Assembly (NCBI RefSeq): GCF_020012125.1
Contig: NZ_JAIFAG010000001.1
Span: 1,674,001 to 1,738,000 of the forward strand
DNA from: Hymenobacter psoromatis
GTDB lineage: Bacteria > Bacteroidota > Bacteroidia > Cytophagales > Hymenobacteraceae
Direction of reading: 5' to 3'
DNA length: 64,000 bases
Position numbers and translations under genes: made by a program. Positions 53,334 through 63,693 of this stretch are shown one piece after another. The stretch's first letter is position 1. Each line of letters begins with the position of its first letter. The notes under the pieces were generated by a model. The model did not search any database. It was not told where the DNA came from and saw only the letters and a list, made by a program, of their open reading frames with translations.

Positions 53334-53552
53334 TCAGGGCATGAAGTGCCGCTGTCGCCGTAGGTCCCACACCTGCCCCGCCGAGTCGGCCGCCGCCAGC
53401 CCCGAGCATTCGGCAATGGGCGGGGGTAGGCGCGCCAGCCGCGCCACCCGGTAGTACCGCAGGCGGGTGAAGCGCCCGTGGCCATCATTGGGCGGCACGC
53501 CCGCCAGCAGCGCGTGCAGAAACACCAGCACCGGGAACAGGTGGTAGAGCAT
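53334..53552 (-). pseudogene. Remnant of a secreted protein with a WTYGDSG motif
   Basis: The frame reads a signal-like start (MLYHLFPVLVFLHALLAG) and PPPIAECSGLAAADSAGQVW, then goes out of frame. Deleting one G near 53369 would give WTYGDSGTS, the start of a motif seen in secreted propeller proteins. The frame soon stops, and its downstream sequence is taken over by the lacI 3' end. It is most likely an N-terminal fragment left by a deletion. The family assignment is uncertain. Confidence 0.4.
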
Positions 53553-53581
53553 TCACTAAATTATTGTCTGGCTGGTCTGAT

Positions 53582-54181
53582 ATGGTTTTTGACGGTATGG
53601 CCGTAATTCGCGTTTTGAACAATCACCTTACTTCTGCCTGCGTGTTTAGCCATAAAAACCCTGTTGAAAGCCAAGCATTATGGTTTTCCGCAATAGCAGC
53701 TACTTGTGCGGTGGCTGGGCATTTTATAGGGGAAGAGCTCTCACCGGTGGCTGGTTTTATAACCACTCCAATTGGGCTACTCATCGGGTTTTTAATTGGG
53801 AAAATAATAGCGCAGAAAAGACTGTTGGTCAAGTTGATAGTGGTTGGTAGCCCACTACTATTATTGCGTTTCGTTGTTTTTTATGAATCTAAAAATCCTG
53901 CAATTGCAATAGGTAATTATAAGGGAATAAATGGAATATGGAAGGCTAGCGATGGTAAAGAAGTATTTACGCTTATGGTAAATGACACTACATCCCTGCT
54001 AAGTGTAGAGCCTGGATTGAAAAATGTGCGTTATCAAGCTCGAATTGAAAAGGGTAATTTAATATTAAGCGCCGCTGAACCAGAGGATAATAAGCTTGTC
54101 TGGCATATAATATTTAACGCAAGTGGGGCACCGGTTCTTGATGCAGGAGGAGGTTTGCTATTTAGTAAATTGAGTCGCTAA
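53582..54181 (+). CDS. Hypothetical AT-rich membrane protein
   Basis: I do not recognise this protein. From the ATG at 53582 it is 199 residues long, with two or three hydrophobic segments in the first half (LWFSAIAATCAVAGHF; FITTPIGLLIGFLIG; LIVVGSPLLLLRFVVF) and a soluble C-terminal domain starting near NYKGINGIWKASDG. It is far more AT-rich than its neighbours and uses codons rare around it (TTA, ATA, AAT), which suggests recent transfer. Alternative starts exist upstream (a TTG) and at 53597. Confidence 0.6.
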   Translation: MVFDGMAVIRVLNNHLTSACVFSHKNPVESQALWFSAIAATCAVAGHFIGEELSPVAGFITTPIGLLIGFLIGKIIAQKRLLVKLIVVGSPLLLLRFVVFYESKNPAIAIGNYKGINGIWKASDGKEVFTLMVNDTTSLLSVEPGLKNVRYQARIEKGNLILSAAEPEDNKLVWHIIFNASGAPVLDAGGGLLFSKLSR

Positions 54182-54214
54182 GCCGAGTTAAAAACTTGAC
54201 CGGGGCAACCTACC

Positions 54215-55720
<1,506 letters not shown>

Positions 55721-55737
55721 GTGAGGGTGGGAAAGAG

Positions 55738-55848
55738 GTAGCGCGAAGTTTCCACTTCGGGCGCGAGCGCAGCGAGCAGGCGGCGACCGAATGATGTGCA
55801 CGACCATGCTCGCTGGCGCTGGCGCACGAACTGGAAAGCTCGCGCTAC
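55738..55848. repeat. Inverted repeat (GTAGCGCGAA family) upstream of accC
   Basis: GTAGCGCGAAGTTTCCACTT.. and ..AACTGGAAAGCTCGCGCTAC pair at 19 of 22 positions around a 67-base interior. It is related in sequence to the short hairpin at 6651-6670. Confidence 0.65.
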
Positions 55849-55954
55849 GGCGTTTTGCAGCCACAAAGAAAACCTTAAATCACTTCCTTGGTAATAAAGA
55901 AGTAATCCCTACCTTGCAGCTACGCCCAAATTATGTACAAAGGCTGCGGAGGCT

Positions 55955-55962
55955 TATCTTTG
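55955..55962 (+). promoter_or_regulatory. Candidate -7 element of the serine palmitoyltransferase promoter
   Basis: TATCTTTG exactly fits the Bacteroidota -7 consensus TAnnTTTG and lies 80 bases before the GTG start at 56042. A clear -33 TTG at the usual distance was not found. Confidence 0.45.
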
Positions 55963-56041
55963 TCATTTAGCTAATCTTAAGACGTGCGCGCCGGCTGGGC
56001 TCGCCGTTTTCGCCCTCATAACTTATTCCCCCTAGTTTTCA

Positions 56042-57280
56042 GTGGATATTTTCGACCGCGTTACGGCCAATCGGGGCCCGCTGGGTTCGCACTCACACTA
56101 CGCCCACGGCTACTTTGCCTTTCCTAAGCTCGAAGGCGAAATTAAACCCCGGATGATGTTCCGTGGGAAAGAGGTGCTGACCTGGAGCCTGAACAACTAC
56201 CTCGGCCTGGCCAATCACCCCGAAGTGCGGCAGGCCGATGTGGAAGGCGCGGCCGAGTACGGCATGGCCTACCCGATGGGCGCGCGCATCATGAGCGGCA
56301 ACTCTACCCTGCACGAGCAACTCGAAAATGAGTTGGCTGACTTCGTGAACAAGCCCGCCGCCCTGCTGCTCAACTTCGGTTACCAAGGGGTAGTGAGCAT
56401 TATCGACTCGCTGGTGAGCCGCCACGACGCCATTGTATACGACGCCGAGTCGCACGCCTGCATCATCGACGGCGTGCGCCTGCACCAAGGCAAGCGCTTT
56501 GTGTTTAACCACAACGACATGGAGAGCCTCGAAAAGCAGTTGGAGCGCGCCAAGCGCCTCACCGACGAAACCGGCGGCGGCATTCTGGTGATTACCGAAG
56601 GCATGTTTGGCATGTCGGGCAACCTCGGCAAGCTGCGCGAAATCGTGAAGTTGAAGGAGAAATTCAACTTTCGTATCTTCGTTGACGACGCCCACGGCTT
56701 CGGTACGCTGGGCGCCACGGGGGCCGGCACGGTTGAGCATTTGGGCGTGCAGGAGGGCGTAGACCTGATTTTTTGCACCTTCGCCAAGAGCATGGCCAGC
56801 ATCGGCGCGTTCGTGGCGGGCCAGGAGGGCGTTATTGAATATTTGCGCTATAACATGCGCAGCCAGATATTCGCCAAATCCCTACCTATGCCCCTGGTAG
56901 TGGGTGGCCTCAAGCGCCTGGAACTGATTCGCAACCACCCCGAGTATCGCGAAAACCTCTGGACCATCGTGCGTGCCCTGCAAAGCGGCCTGCGCGAAAA
57001 GGGCTTCAACATCGGCACCACTGAGTCGCCGGTGACGCCCGTGTTATTTAACGGCCAGATTTCCGACGCCACGGCCCTAACCTTTGATTTACGCGAGAAT
57101 CACGGCGTTTTCTGCTCTATTGTGGTGTATCCGGTAGTGCCCAAAGGCGTTATTATGCTACGCCTCATCCCCACGGCCGTGCACACGCTTGAGGATGTGC
57201 GCCAGACCATCGCGGCTTTCGAAGCCATCGCTGCCAAGCTCGACAAGGGGCTCTACAGCAAGCAGCCCGCTACTGCCTGA
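56042..57280 (+). CDS. Serine palmitoyltransferase (alpha-oxoamine synthase)
   Basis: This cytosolic PLP enzyme would condense serine with palmitoyl-CoA to 3-ketodihydrosphingosine, the first step of sphingolipid synthesis. The 412-residue protein has the alpha-oxoamine synthase core WSLNNYLGLANHP, a DAESHACIIDGVRL stretch, VDDAHGFGTLGATG and the PLP lysine K249 in FCTFAKSMASIGAF. Overall it matches the Bacteroidota SPT branch rather than KBL, BioF or ALAS. The start is a GTG at 56042. Its presence makes a sphingolipid-desaturation role for the DES1-like protein at 8943-9932 plausible. Confidence 0.88.
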   Translation: MDIFDRVTANRGPLGSHSHYAHGYFAFPKLEGEIKPRMMFRGKEVLTWSLNNYLGLANHPEVRQADVEGAAEYGMAYPMGARIMSGNSTLHEQLENELADFVNKPAALLLNFGYQGVVSIIDSLVSRHDAIVYDAESHACIIDGVRLHQGKRFVFNHNDMESLEKQLERAKRLTDETGGGILVITEGMFGMSGNLGKLREIVKLKEKFNFRIFVDDAHGFGTLGATGAGTVEHLGVQEGVDLIFCTFAKSMASIGAFVAGQEGVIEYLRYNMRSQIFAKSLPMPLVVGGLKRLELIRNHPEYRENLWTIVRALQSGLREKGFNIGTTESPVTPVLFNGQISDATALTFDLRENHGVFCSIVVYPVVPKGVIMLRLIPTAVHTLEDVRQTIAAFEAIAAKLDKGLYSKQPATA

Positions 57281-57311
57281 GGCCGTGGTAACTAGCTAAC
57301 CTAACTCTTCC

Positions 57312-57351
57312 GCGCCGACCGTTTTCTAGAAACAGTCGGCGCAGCTTTTTT
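57312..57351 (+). terminator. Intrinsic terminator of the serine palmitoyltransferase gene
   Basis: GCGCCGAC (57312-57319) pairs with GTCGGCGC (57335-57342), followed by a T-run, 31 bases after the stop. Confidence 0.8.
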
Positions 57352-57387
57352 GCACTTTTCTAAGAGGATGGAAAGTCAAAAACTTCA

Positions 57388-57425
57388 CCTGGGAGATAGT
57401 TTTTACGTAAAAACTGCCTCCCAGG
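57388..57425. repeat. Palindrome upstream of the histone H1-like gene
   Basis: CCTGGGAGATAGTTTTTAC and GTAAAAACTGCCTCCCAGG abut and pair at 17 of 19 positions. It lies about 115 bases before the H1-like gene, and could be a regulator site or a transcript-end structure. Confidence 0.5.
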
Positions 57426-57459
57426 GCCGTAAAGGCAGTTTTAAAAAAACCGAAAAAGG

Positions 57460-57489
57460 TTGCTTGCGTAGAAAGTGCCTGTATATTAG
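57460..57489 (+). promoter_or_regulatory. Candidate promoter of the histone H1-like gene
   Basis: TTG at 57460-57462 and TATATTAG at 57482-57489, with a 19-base spacer, resemble the Bacteroidota -33/-7 elements; the start codon is 51 bases downstream. Confidence 0.4.
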
Positions 57490-57539
57490 GGCCGCGTAAG
57501 CACAATCCCCTTTTTCTCACCCATTTTCAACTACCTTTC

Positions 57540-57824
57540 ATGGCTAACCCCTATAACAAGCTCAAGGACCTCGTTACCTCGTTGGAAGACGATTTTGAGA
57601 AATCGTATGACAAGCACAACGCTGCCGCCGGCACCCGCGTCCGCAAGGGCATGCAGGAGCTGAAAAACATGGCGCAGGAGATTCGCTTGGCCGTTCAGAA
57701 CCAGAAGAACACTTCCAAGGAGACGGTAGCGGCCCCGGTCGCCAAGAAGGCCGCCCCCGCGGCCGCAAAAAAGGCGGCTCCAGCTGCCAAGAAGGCCGCC
57801 CCCGCCGCTGCGAAGAAGAAGTAG
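57540..57824 (+). CDS. Histone H1-like DNA-binding protein
   Basis: This 94-residue basic protein has an N-terminal helical part (LKDLVTSLEDDFEKSYDKHNAA, about 7-50). Its C-terminal tail, from about residue 62, is built from AKKAAPA repeats and ends in KKK. Bacteroidota carry Hc1/H1-like proteins of this build that bind and compact DNA. The strong intrinsic terminator at 57888-57917 suggests high expression. It stands alone. Confidence 0.88.
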   Translation: MANPYNKLKDLVTSLEDDFEKSYDKHNAAAGTRVRKGMQELKNMAQEIRLAVQNQKNTSKETVAAPVAKKAAPAAAKKAAPAAKKAAPAAAKKK

Positions 57825-57887
57825 ACTTGACGAACGAATTCCGGCGAACTTTTCAAGTTGAGCGGTTTTCGTGGTCGATTTCCCAGC

Positions 57888-57917
57888 AAAAAGCCCCGTT
57901 ATTCAACGGGGCTTTTT
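57888..57917. terminator. Bidirectional intrinsic terminator
   Basis: AAAAAGCCCCGTT (57888-57900) pairs perfectly with AACGGGGCTTTTT (57905-57917) around a four-base loop. It serves the H1-like gene on the plus strand and tyrS on the minus strand. Confidence 0.9.
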
Positions 57918-57948
57918 GTGTGTGGGGCCGGGCCTGGTTTTGCTAGAG

Positions 57949-59256
57949 TCAGGTAGTCAGTTCCAGCAGGAAATAGTCGCGCCGGCCTTTTTTCACCACT
58001 ACGTACTTAGCGTGCAGCAGGGGTAGCTCGGCGGCCAAGGTATCGGGCGAAGTGGCTTTCTGGCCGTTCAGGCTCAGGCCGTTGGCCTGGATAAGCTTGC
58101 GGACCTCGCCGCGCGAGGGCAGAATCTTTTTGTCAGTGGCCTCGCTCAGCAGCACGGCCAGGGGTAGGGTGGTCGCTTCGGCGCGAGGCACGCGCAGGTG
58201 GGGCAGGCCCGCGAAGGCATCGAGCAGGGTGGCTTCGCTGAGCGCGGTGAGGTCGCCGCCCTTGCCAAAGAGCACCTCCGAAGCCGCTACGGCCGCTTCG
58301 TAAACTGCCTCGGAATGCACGCGAATGGTAACGTCTTGGGCCAGCGCTTTTTGCAGCACTTTGCGGCCGGGATTCTGGGCGTGCTCGGCTTCGAGGGCTT
58401 CGATTTCGGCTTGGCTGAGCAGGGTGAAGACGCGGGTGAGCCGGGGCGCGTCCTCGTCGGTGCTGTTGAGGAAAAACTGGTAGAACTGGTAGGGCGAGGT
58501 CAGGGCTGGGTCGAGCCACACCGCGCCGCTCTCGCTCTTGCCGTACTTGGTGCCGTCGGCCTTGGTGATGAGCTGGCCGGTGAGGGCATAGGCTTTGGCC
58601 TCCGGGCCGCCCATGCGCCGAATCAGCTCAGTGCCGGTCGTGATATTGCCCCACTGGTCGCTACCCCCCATTTGCAGGGTGCAGTTCAGCGTTTTATACA
58701 AATGATAGAAGTCGTAGCCTTGCAGAAGTTGATAACTAAACTCGGTGTAACTGATGCCTTCGGCACCCGTCTCCTCGTTGCCGCCCACCCGGCGCTTCAC
58801 CGAGTCTTTAGCCAACATATAGTTCACCGTCAGGTGCTTGCCTACATCGCGCAGAAACTGCAAGTAGCCAAAGCCCTGGAACCAGTCGTAGTTATTAACG
58901 AGCACCGCGCCGGTGGGCGAATCGTTGAAATCCAGGAATTTTTCGAGTTGCGCCCGGATGCCGTCCTGGTTGGCGCGCAGGGTAGGCTCGTCGAGCAGGT
59001 TGCGCTCGGCGCTTTTGCCGCTGGGGTCGCCAATCATGCCGGTGGCCCCGCCCACCAGGGCCACGGGGCGGTGGCCGGCGCGCTGCAAGTGCACCAGCAG
59101 CATAATGCCGGCTAGGTTACCGATGTGCAGCGACGGGGCGGTAGGGTCGAAGCCCACGTAGCCCGACGCGGGCCGGGTGCTGGCCAGGTGCTCGGCCGTG
59201 CCTGGCATGGCATCGTGCAGGATGCCGCGCCAGGAGAGTTCTTCAAGGAGGTTCAA
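57949..59256 (-). CDS. tyrS: Tyrosyl-tRNA synthetase
   Basis: This class I synthetase charges tRNA-Tyr. It has the HIGH motif (PSLHIGNL, residues about 42-49), GGSDQWGNITTG, the KMSKS equivalent KYGKSESG and a C-terminal S4 domain (about 380-435, PSRGEVRKLIQANGLSLNGQK). I chose the TTG at 59256 (reading LNLLEELSWRG) because the family starts near there; a GTG 36 bases upstream would add 12 residues. The gene is complete and convergent with the H1-like gene across the terminator. Confidence 0.96.
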   Translation of the reverse strand: MNLLEELSWRGILHDAMPGTAEHLASTRPASGYVGFDPTAPSLHIGNLAGIMLLVHLQRAGHRPVALVGGATGMIGDPSGKSAERNLLDEPTLRANQDGIRAQLEKFLDFNDSPTGAVLVNNYDWFQGFGYLQFLRDVGKHLTVNYMLAKDSVKRRVGGNEETGAEGISYTEFSYQLLQGYDFYHLYKTLNCTLQMGGSDQWGNITTGTELIRRMGGPEAKAYALTGQLITKADGTKYGKSESGAVWLDPALTSPYQFYQFFLNSTDEDAPRLTRVFTLLSQAEIEALEAEHAQNPGRKVLQKALAQDVTIRVHSEAVYEAAVAASEVLFGKGGDLTALSEATLLDAFAGLPHLRVPRAEATTLPLAVLLSEATDKKILPSRGEVRKLIQANGLSLNGQKATSPDTLAAELPLLHAKYVVVKKGRRDYFLLELTT

Positions 59257-59374
59257 GCGAAAAATAGACGGCAAAAGGGTGAAAAGCTGCACTCGGCCAG
59301 CTTAGTGGCTACGCGGCTAAAGGGCAAAGGTAGGCCAGCTCCTAAACTTGCTGGCTACCAGGCCCCGGCAGGTC

Positions 59375-61546
59375 CTACCACGGGCCGCCGGTTAGCCCCC
59401 GGTTTGCCAGCAGCGGCGCAATGGTGGGGGCGTGGCCGCAGAAGGCGCGGAACAGCTCGCCGTAGGGCCGGGTGTGGCCGCGCGCCAAAATCAAGTCCCG
59501 GAAGCGTTGCCCGTTGGCGCGGGTCAGGCCGCCGTGCGCCCGAAACCAGGCGTAGGCGTCGTCGTCCAGCATTTCGGACCAGGCGTAGGCGTAGTAGCCC
59601 GCGGCGTAGCCATCGGCCCAGATGTGGCGGAAGTAACTGGAGCGGTAGCGGGGCGGCACCTGGGGCAGATAAACGTGCGTGTTGCGCAAAGCGGCCGCCT
59701 CGAAGCTATCCACGGGCTGGACTGGCTGGCCGGCGGCCAGCGTGTGCCACTGCATATCCAGCTCATCGTCGGCGAGGGCTTCCGTAAAGGCGTAGCCCTG
59801 GCCGAACGTTGGGGGCCGCGTGAGCCGCGCCAACAGAGCGGGGGGTAGGGCGGCCTTGGTCTGGAAATGAACGGCGTAGTGCTGGACTACCGCGGGGTAA
59901 AAAGCCCAGTGCTCATTGAACTGCGACGGAAATTCCACGAAGTCGCTGGCCACGTTGGCCGCCGATAGGCTGCGGTAGCGCTGGTTGGAAAACAGCCGGT
60001 GCAGCGCGTGTCCCGTCTCGTGAAACAGGGTCGTGATGTTGTCCGGGGTCAGCAAAGCCGGCTGGCCGGGCGGGGGCTTGGGAAAATTGCACGAGATGTA
60101 GACGACTGGCCTGGTGCCCCAGAGGGTCGATTGGTCAACAAAGCTGTTGGACCAGCCGCCCCCGCGCTTATTGTCGCGTTGAAATAAATCGCAGTAGAAA
60201 AGTCCCAGGCCCCGGCCGTCCGCCTCCCGCACCTCAAATACGCGCATATCGGGCTGGTACACGGGCAAGTCGGGGCGCTCGCGGAAAGTAATGCCGTACA
60301 GCTGATTGGCCGCGTAGAACAGGCCATTCCGCAGCACGTTATTTAACTCCAAATAGGGTTTTAGCGCGTCGTCCGACAGGCCGGCCGCTTGCCGCTGGCG
60401 CAACTGGCGCGCGTAAAACTGCCAGTCCCAGGGCTGGAGCGGGAAGCCCTCTCTTTGCTGCTTAACCAGGGCCTGAAGCGCGGTGGCTTCCTGGCGGGCT
60501 TTGGCCGTGGCGGCCGGCACCAGTTGCCCCAGAAAGGCCGCGACGACGGCGGGGCTTTGCGCCATTTGGGTGCGCAGCTTCCAGGTGGCGTAGTTTTTAA
60601 ATCCCACCAAATGAGCCTGAGCCGCCCGCAACGCAGCCAGGCGGGCAATCGTGGTCCGCGTGTCGTTGGAATCTCCCCGCTCGGCGCGGGTCCAGGAGGC
60701 AGCAAATACCCGCTGCCGGACGGCCCGCTTGGTGAGCGACAGTAATACGGACTGCTGCGTGAAGTTTTCCAGGGGTAGCAGCCAGGTGCTCGCCGCCTGG
60801 TGGGCGCGGGCCGGCCGTGCCGCCGCCCGGCGCTCGCTGGCAGACAGACCCGCGAGGCTGGCCGAGTCGCGCAGCCGCACCGCGCCCGCCGCCGAGGCCG
60901 CGCTTACTTTTTGGGAGAAGCGGGCCATCAGGCGGGCTTCCTGCTGGTTGAGCCGTTGGAGCTGCTGCCGGGCCGGGGCGGGTAGGGCGGCTCCGGCCAG
61001 CATAAACTGCTGGTGATAATACGTGAGCAGGAACGCCGACTCGGAGTCCAGGGCCAGCTCGGCGCGCTGGGCGTAGACGGCTTCTACCCGCTGAAATAGC
61101 TTAGGATTCAAGTAAATAGCGTCCTGACTAGCCGCCAGTTCCGGGGCCATCACTTCCTGCGTCTGGCGCAGGGTAGGGGTACTTTGGGCATCGAGCAGTT
61201 GGTTGAAAATCAGCGTTACCCGGTTTAGCAAGCGGCCACTGCCCTCCAGGGCCACCAACGTATTGTCGAAAGTCGGGGCGGCGGGATTGTCCGCCAGCCG
61301 CGCCAGCTCGGCCCGTTGTTGCCGGAGCCCCGCTGCGAGCGCGGGCTGAAAATCGCGGTCCGTCAGGTGCGCAAAATCCGGGGCCTGGTAGGGTAGGGAG
61401 CTGGCAACCAGCAACGGATTGCCCCGCGCCGGTTGCGGCCGGCCGGCCGTAGTAGCCCGCGAAGCGGGGGCGTCCGGGCTGCCGCACGCCCCCGTAAGGG
61501 CCGCCAGGGCCAGGGCCAGCGTGCGGGAAAACAAGGGATTAGACAT
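59375..61546 (-). CDS. M3-family metallopeptidase (peptidyl-dipeptidase Dcp-like lipoprotein)
   Basis: This 723-residue zinc peptidase has a lipoprotein signal ending in LTGACGS (C21), a largely helical N-terminal region and the M3 catalytic HEXXH motif FHETGHALH (H509, H513). A downstream Glu lies in the SDFVEFPSQFNEHW region, and MLDDDAYAWFRAHGG stands near the C-terminus. M3 Dcp enzymes release dipeptides from peptide C-termini. Anchoring by lipid would place it in the periplasm. The ATG at 61546 precedes the signal directly. Its length fits Dcp (about 680-720). Confidence 0.92.
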   Translation of the reverse strand: MSNPLFSRTLALALAALTGACGSPDAPASRATTAGRPQPARGNPLLVASSLPYQAPDFAHLTDRDFQPALAAGLRQQRAELARLADNPAAPTFDNTLVALEGSGRLLNRVTLIFNQLLDAQSTPTLRQTQEVMAPELAASQDAIYLNPKLFQRVEAVYAQRAELALDSESAFLLTYYHQQFMLAGAALPAPARQQLQRLNQQEARLMARFSQKVSAASAAGAVRLRDSASLAGLSASERRAAARPARAHQAASTWLLPLENFTQQSVLLSLTKRAVRQRVFAASWTRAERGDSNDTRTTIARLAALRAAQAHLVGFKNYATWKLRTQMAQSPAVVAAFLGQLVPAATAKARQEATALQALVKQQREGFPLQPWDWQFYARQLRQRQAAGLSDDALKPYLELNNVLRNGLFYAANQLYGITFRERPDLPVYQPDMRVFEVREADGRGLGLFYCDLFQRDNKRGGGWSNSFVDQSTLWGTRPVVYISCNFPKPPPGQPALLTPDNITTLFHETGHALHRLFSNQRYRSLSAANVASDFVEFPSQFNEHWAFYPAVVQHYAVHFQTKAALPPALLARLTRPPTFGQGYAFTEALADDELDMQWHTLAAGQPVQPVDSFEAAALRNTHVYLPQVPPRYRSSYFRHIWADGYAAGYYAYAWSEMLDDDAYAWFRAHGGLTRANGQRFRDLILARGHTRPYGELFRAFCGHAPTIAPLLANRGLTGGPW

Positions 61547-61746
61547 GGGCAAGAGCCGACGGGCCGCGCGGTGGCGCGAACCTGGTCGGGTGGCGTGCTA
61601 TACCATCGCCCAGGTCAAAACGTTACCCGCCGCCAGCGCCAGCGCCAGGACCTCCGGCACGTGGGTCTCCTCCCGAGCGGTTTTATCTTTGCTGACAGGG
61701 GCCTGACCCCTGGCGTCAGCCGCCCCTTCACGCAGTCCCTACCCCC

Positions 61747-62799
61747 TTGCAGCAAGATACCGATACCATTCTCAAGGCCGTGGCGCAGCGGCAGTTTCAG
61801 CCGGTGTACTTCTTGCAGGGCGAGGAGCCGTATTTCATTGACCTGGTGGCCGATGCGCTCGAAGCTACGGTACTGCCCGAGAGCGAGCGCAGCTTCAACC
61901 AAACGGTGCTCTACGGCAAGGATACCGACGTGACGGGCGTGCTGGGCCAGGCCAAGCGCTTCCCGATGATGAGCGCCCACACGGTCGTCATCGTGAAGGA
62001 GGCGCAGGCCGTGGCCGACCTGGAGAGCGAGCGGGCCTGGCCGTTTCTAGAAGCCTACCTCAAAAACCCGCCCGCCAGCACCGTGCTGGTGTTCTGCTAC
62101 AAGCACAAGACCCTGGACTCGCGCAAGAAGCTGGGCAAGCTGCTGGCCACCGCCCCCGGCGCGGCGCTGCTCACCAGCAAAAAGCTCTACGACAACCAAG
62201 TGCCGCCGTGGCTGGGCGGCTACGTGCGCCAGCGCAAGCAGCAGATTACGCCCGGTGCCACGGCCCTGCTGGCCGAGTACATTGGAGCCGACCTGAGCCG
62301 CCTGGCCAACGAAGTGAATAAGCTGCTGCTTAACGTGAAGCCCGGCCAGGCCATTGACGAAGACCTGGTGCAGCGCCTGGTGGGTATCAGCAAGGAGTAC
62401 AATATATTTGAGCTGCAACGCGCCCTGGTGCAGCGCGACGTGCTCAAGGCCAACCGCATCCTCACGCACTTCGCCGCCAACCCCAAGGCCAACCCGCTGA
62501 TTCCAAACCTGACGCTGCTCTTCAATTTCTTTATCCGCCTGCTGGCCCTGCACCAGGCGGGTCCCAACCCCTCGGATGCGGAGCTGCTAAAGCTGGGCAT
62601 CCAGAAATTTGCCCAGAAGGAATACCAGCTGGCGCTGCGCCAGTTCAGCCCCGCGCGCACCATCGAGGTGATTCACCTCATCCGTAGGGCCGATGCGCAG
62701 AGCAAGGGCATCGAGAGCGGCAGTATGGACGAGGGTGAGATTCTGCGTGAGCTGGTGTGGCTGCTGCTGCACCCCGTGCCGGCAGCGGCGGTAGGGTAG
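61747..62799 (+). CDS. holA: DNA polymerase III subunit delta
   Basis: This clamp-loader subunit opens the sliding clamp. The 350-residue protein has YFLQGEEPYFIDLVADALEA (first domain), AEYIGADLSRLANEVNKLLLNV and the C-terminal collar region with DEGEILRELVWLLLHP. The start is a TTG at 61747, because upstream sequence has no family match. Its gap with the M3 gene (about 200 bases) holds divergent promoters. No linked replication genes lie in the window. Confidence 0.9.
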   Translation: MQQDTDTILKAVAQRQFQPVYFLQGEEPYFIDLVADALEATVLPESERSFNQTVLYGKDTDVTGVLGQAKRFPMMSAHTVVIVKEAQAVADLESERAWPFLEAYLKNPPASTVLVFCYKHKTLDSRKKLGKLLATAPGAALLTSKKLYDNQVPPWLGGYVRQRKQQITPGATALLAEYIGADLSRLANEVNKLLLNVKPGQAIDEDLVQRLVGISKEYNIFELQRALVQRDVLKANRILTHFAANPKANPLIPNLTLLFNFFIRLLALHQAGPNPSDAELLKLGIQKFAQKEYQLALRQFSPARTIEVIHLIRRADAQSKGIESGSMDEGEILRELVWLLLHPVPAAAVG

Positions 62800-62886
62800 G
62801 CGGGCCAAAACCGGCCCGAATTTAAACGCGCGGCCACTGCTTACCGTAAAATGAGTGTATTTACCCGAACCCTGAATTTTACCGCG

Positions 62887-63591
62887 ATGAAAGTGCCCGA
62901 ACCTATCTCCGATGCCGCCGACAAGGCGAAGAACCTGTATACCGAATCGTCCGATAAGGCCAAAGACCTGTACGAAGAGGCGGCCAGCAAAAGCAAAGAC
63001 ATGCTGGGCCACGTGCCGGATACGCTCAAGGATGCCGGCGATAAAACGCTGAGCGCCTTTGACAAGCTTACTACCACCCAGAAAATCGTGGGCGGGGCCC
63101 TGCTGGCCGCTGGTCTCAGCTATCTCATCGCGCCCAAGAAAAAAGGCAAGAAGAAGCGCGCCGTGGCCGCCCTCGACGAGCTGCTGCTGTTCGTGAACGA
63201 CCGCATTGAGGGCTATAAGCGCGCCGTGGCTGAATCTAAGGACGGCCAGCTGCGCGGCTACTACCAGCAGCTGGTGAGCCAGAGCCAGCAGTTTGCCAGC
63301 AGCCTCAACGGCTACCTGACCCGCCAGGGTGGTGAGCGCGAAACCGGCACGACCCTCAAGGGCAAACTCTACCGCAAGTTTATGGATGCCCAGGCTGCCG
63401 TGACGGGCCGCGACGAGAAGTCCATCCTGGCCGCCAACGTGTATGGCGAGCGCTGGGCCATCAAAGCCTACAAAAAAGCCCTGCGTCGCAAGGCCATTAA
63501 AGGTGAAGCCCGCGAGGCCATCAAAAAGCAATTCTCGCAGTCCAAAAAAACCTACAAGCGCCTCAAGGAGCTGACGACCAAGCAAGGCTAA
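62887..63591 (+). CDS. DUF2383/PA2169-family four-helix-bundle protein with coiled N-terminus
   Basis: This 234-residue protein opens with AKxLY-type heptads (about 8-45), then a single hydrophobic segment (IVGGALLAAGLSYLIAP, about 66-82). A DUF2383 four-helix bundle follows from about 95 (LLLFVNDRIEGYKRAV; REGETGTTLKG-like; YGERWAIKAYKKAL). This family is linked to stress and envelope protection, but its biochemical role is unknown. The ATG at 62887 starts the coiled region; an in-frame ATG at 62851 is possible. Confidence 0.8.
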   Translation: MKVPEPISDAADKAKNLYTESSDKAKDLYEEAASKSKDMLGHVPDTLKDAGDKTLSAFDKLTTTQKIVGGALLAAGLSYLIAPKKKGKKKRAVAALDELLLFVNDRIEGYKRAVAESKDGQLRGYYQQLVSQSQQFASSLNGYLTRQGGERETGTTLKGKLYRKFMDAQAAVTGRDEKSILAANVYGERWAIKAYKKALRRKAIKGEAREAIKKQFSQSKKTYKRLKELTTKQG

Positions 63592-63628
63592 GTTTTTGAA
63601 CTGATAGCCGACAACGGATTATCTGACT

Positions 63629-63676
63629 AAAGAGAGGGGGTAGGGATGCGGTTTTGCATCCCTACCCCCTCTCTTT
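63629..63676. terminator. Perfect 21-bp-arm bidirectional terminator
   Basis: AAAGAGAGGGGGTAGGGATGC (63629-63649, 21 bases; first 20 quoted elsewhere) pairs perfectly with 63656-63676 around a six-base loop, between two convergent genes. T-runs flank it on the plus strand. Confidence 0.85.
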
Positions 63677-63693
63677 TGGGTAACAGCTGCCAG

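Larger units (their letters stand above)
55721..56041. other. Divergent gap between accC and serine palmitoyltransferase
   Basis: About 320 bases with an inverted repeat (55738-55848) on the accC side, then an AT-rich part containing a TAnnTTTG element at 55955. No gene or RNA was seen. Confidence 0.5.

Noticed and set aside
57326..57520. A 64-codon frame before the histone H1-like gene
   Set aside because: It overlaps a terminator, a palindrome and a candidate promoter, and the peptide has no family features.
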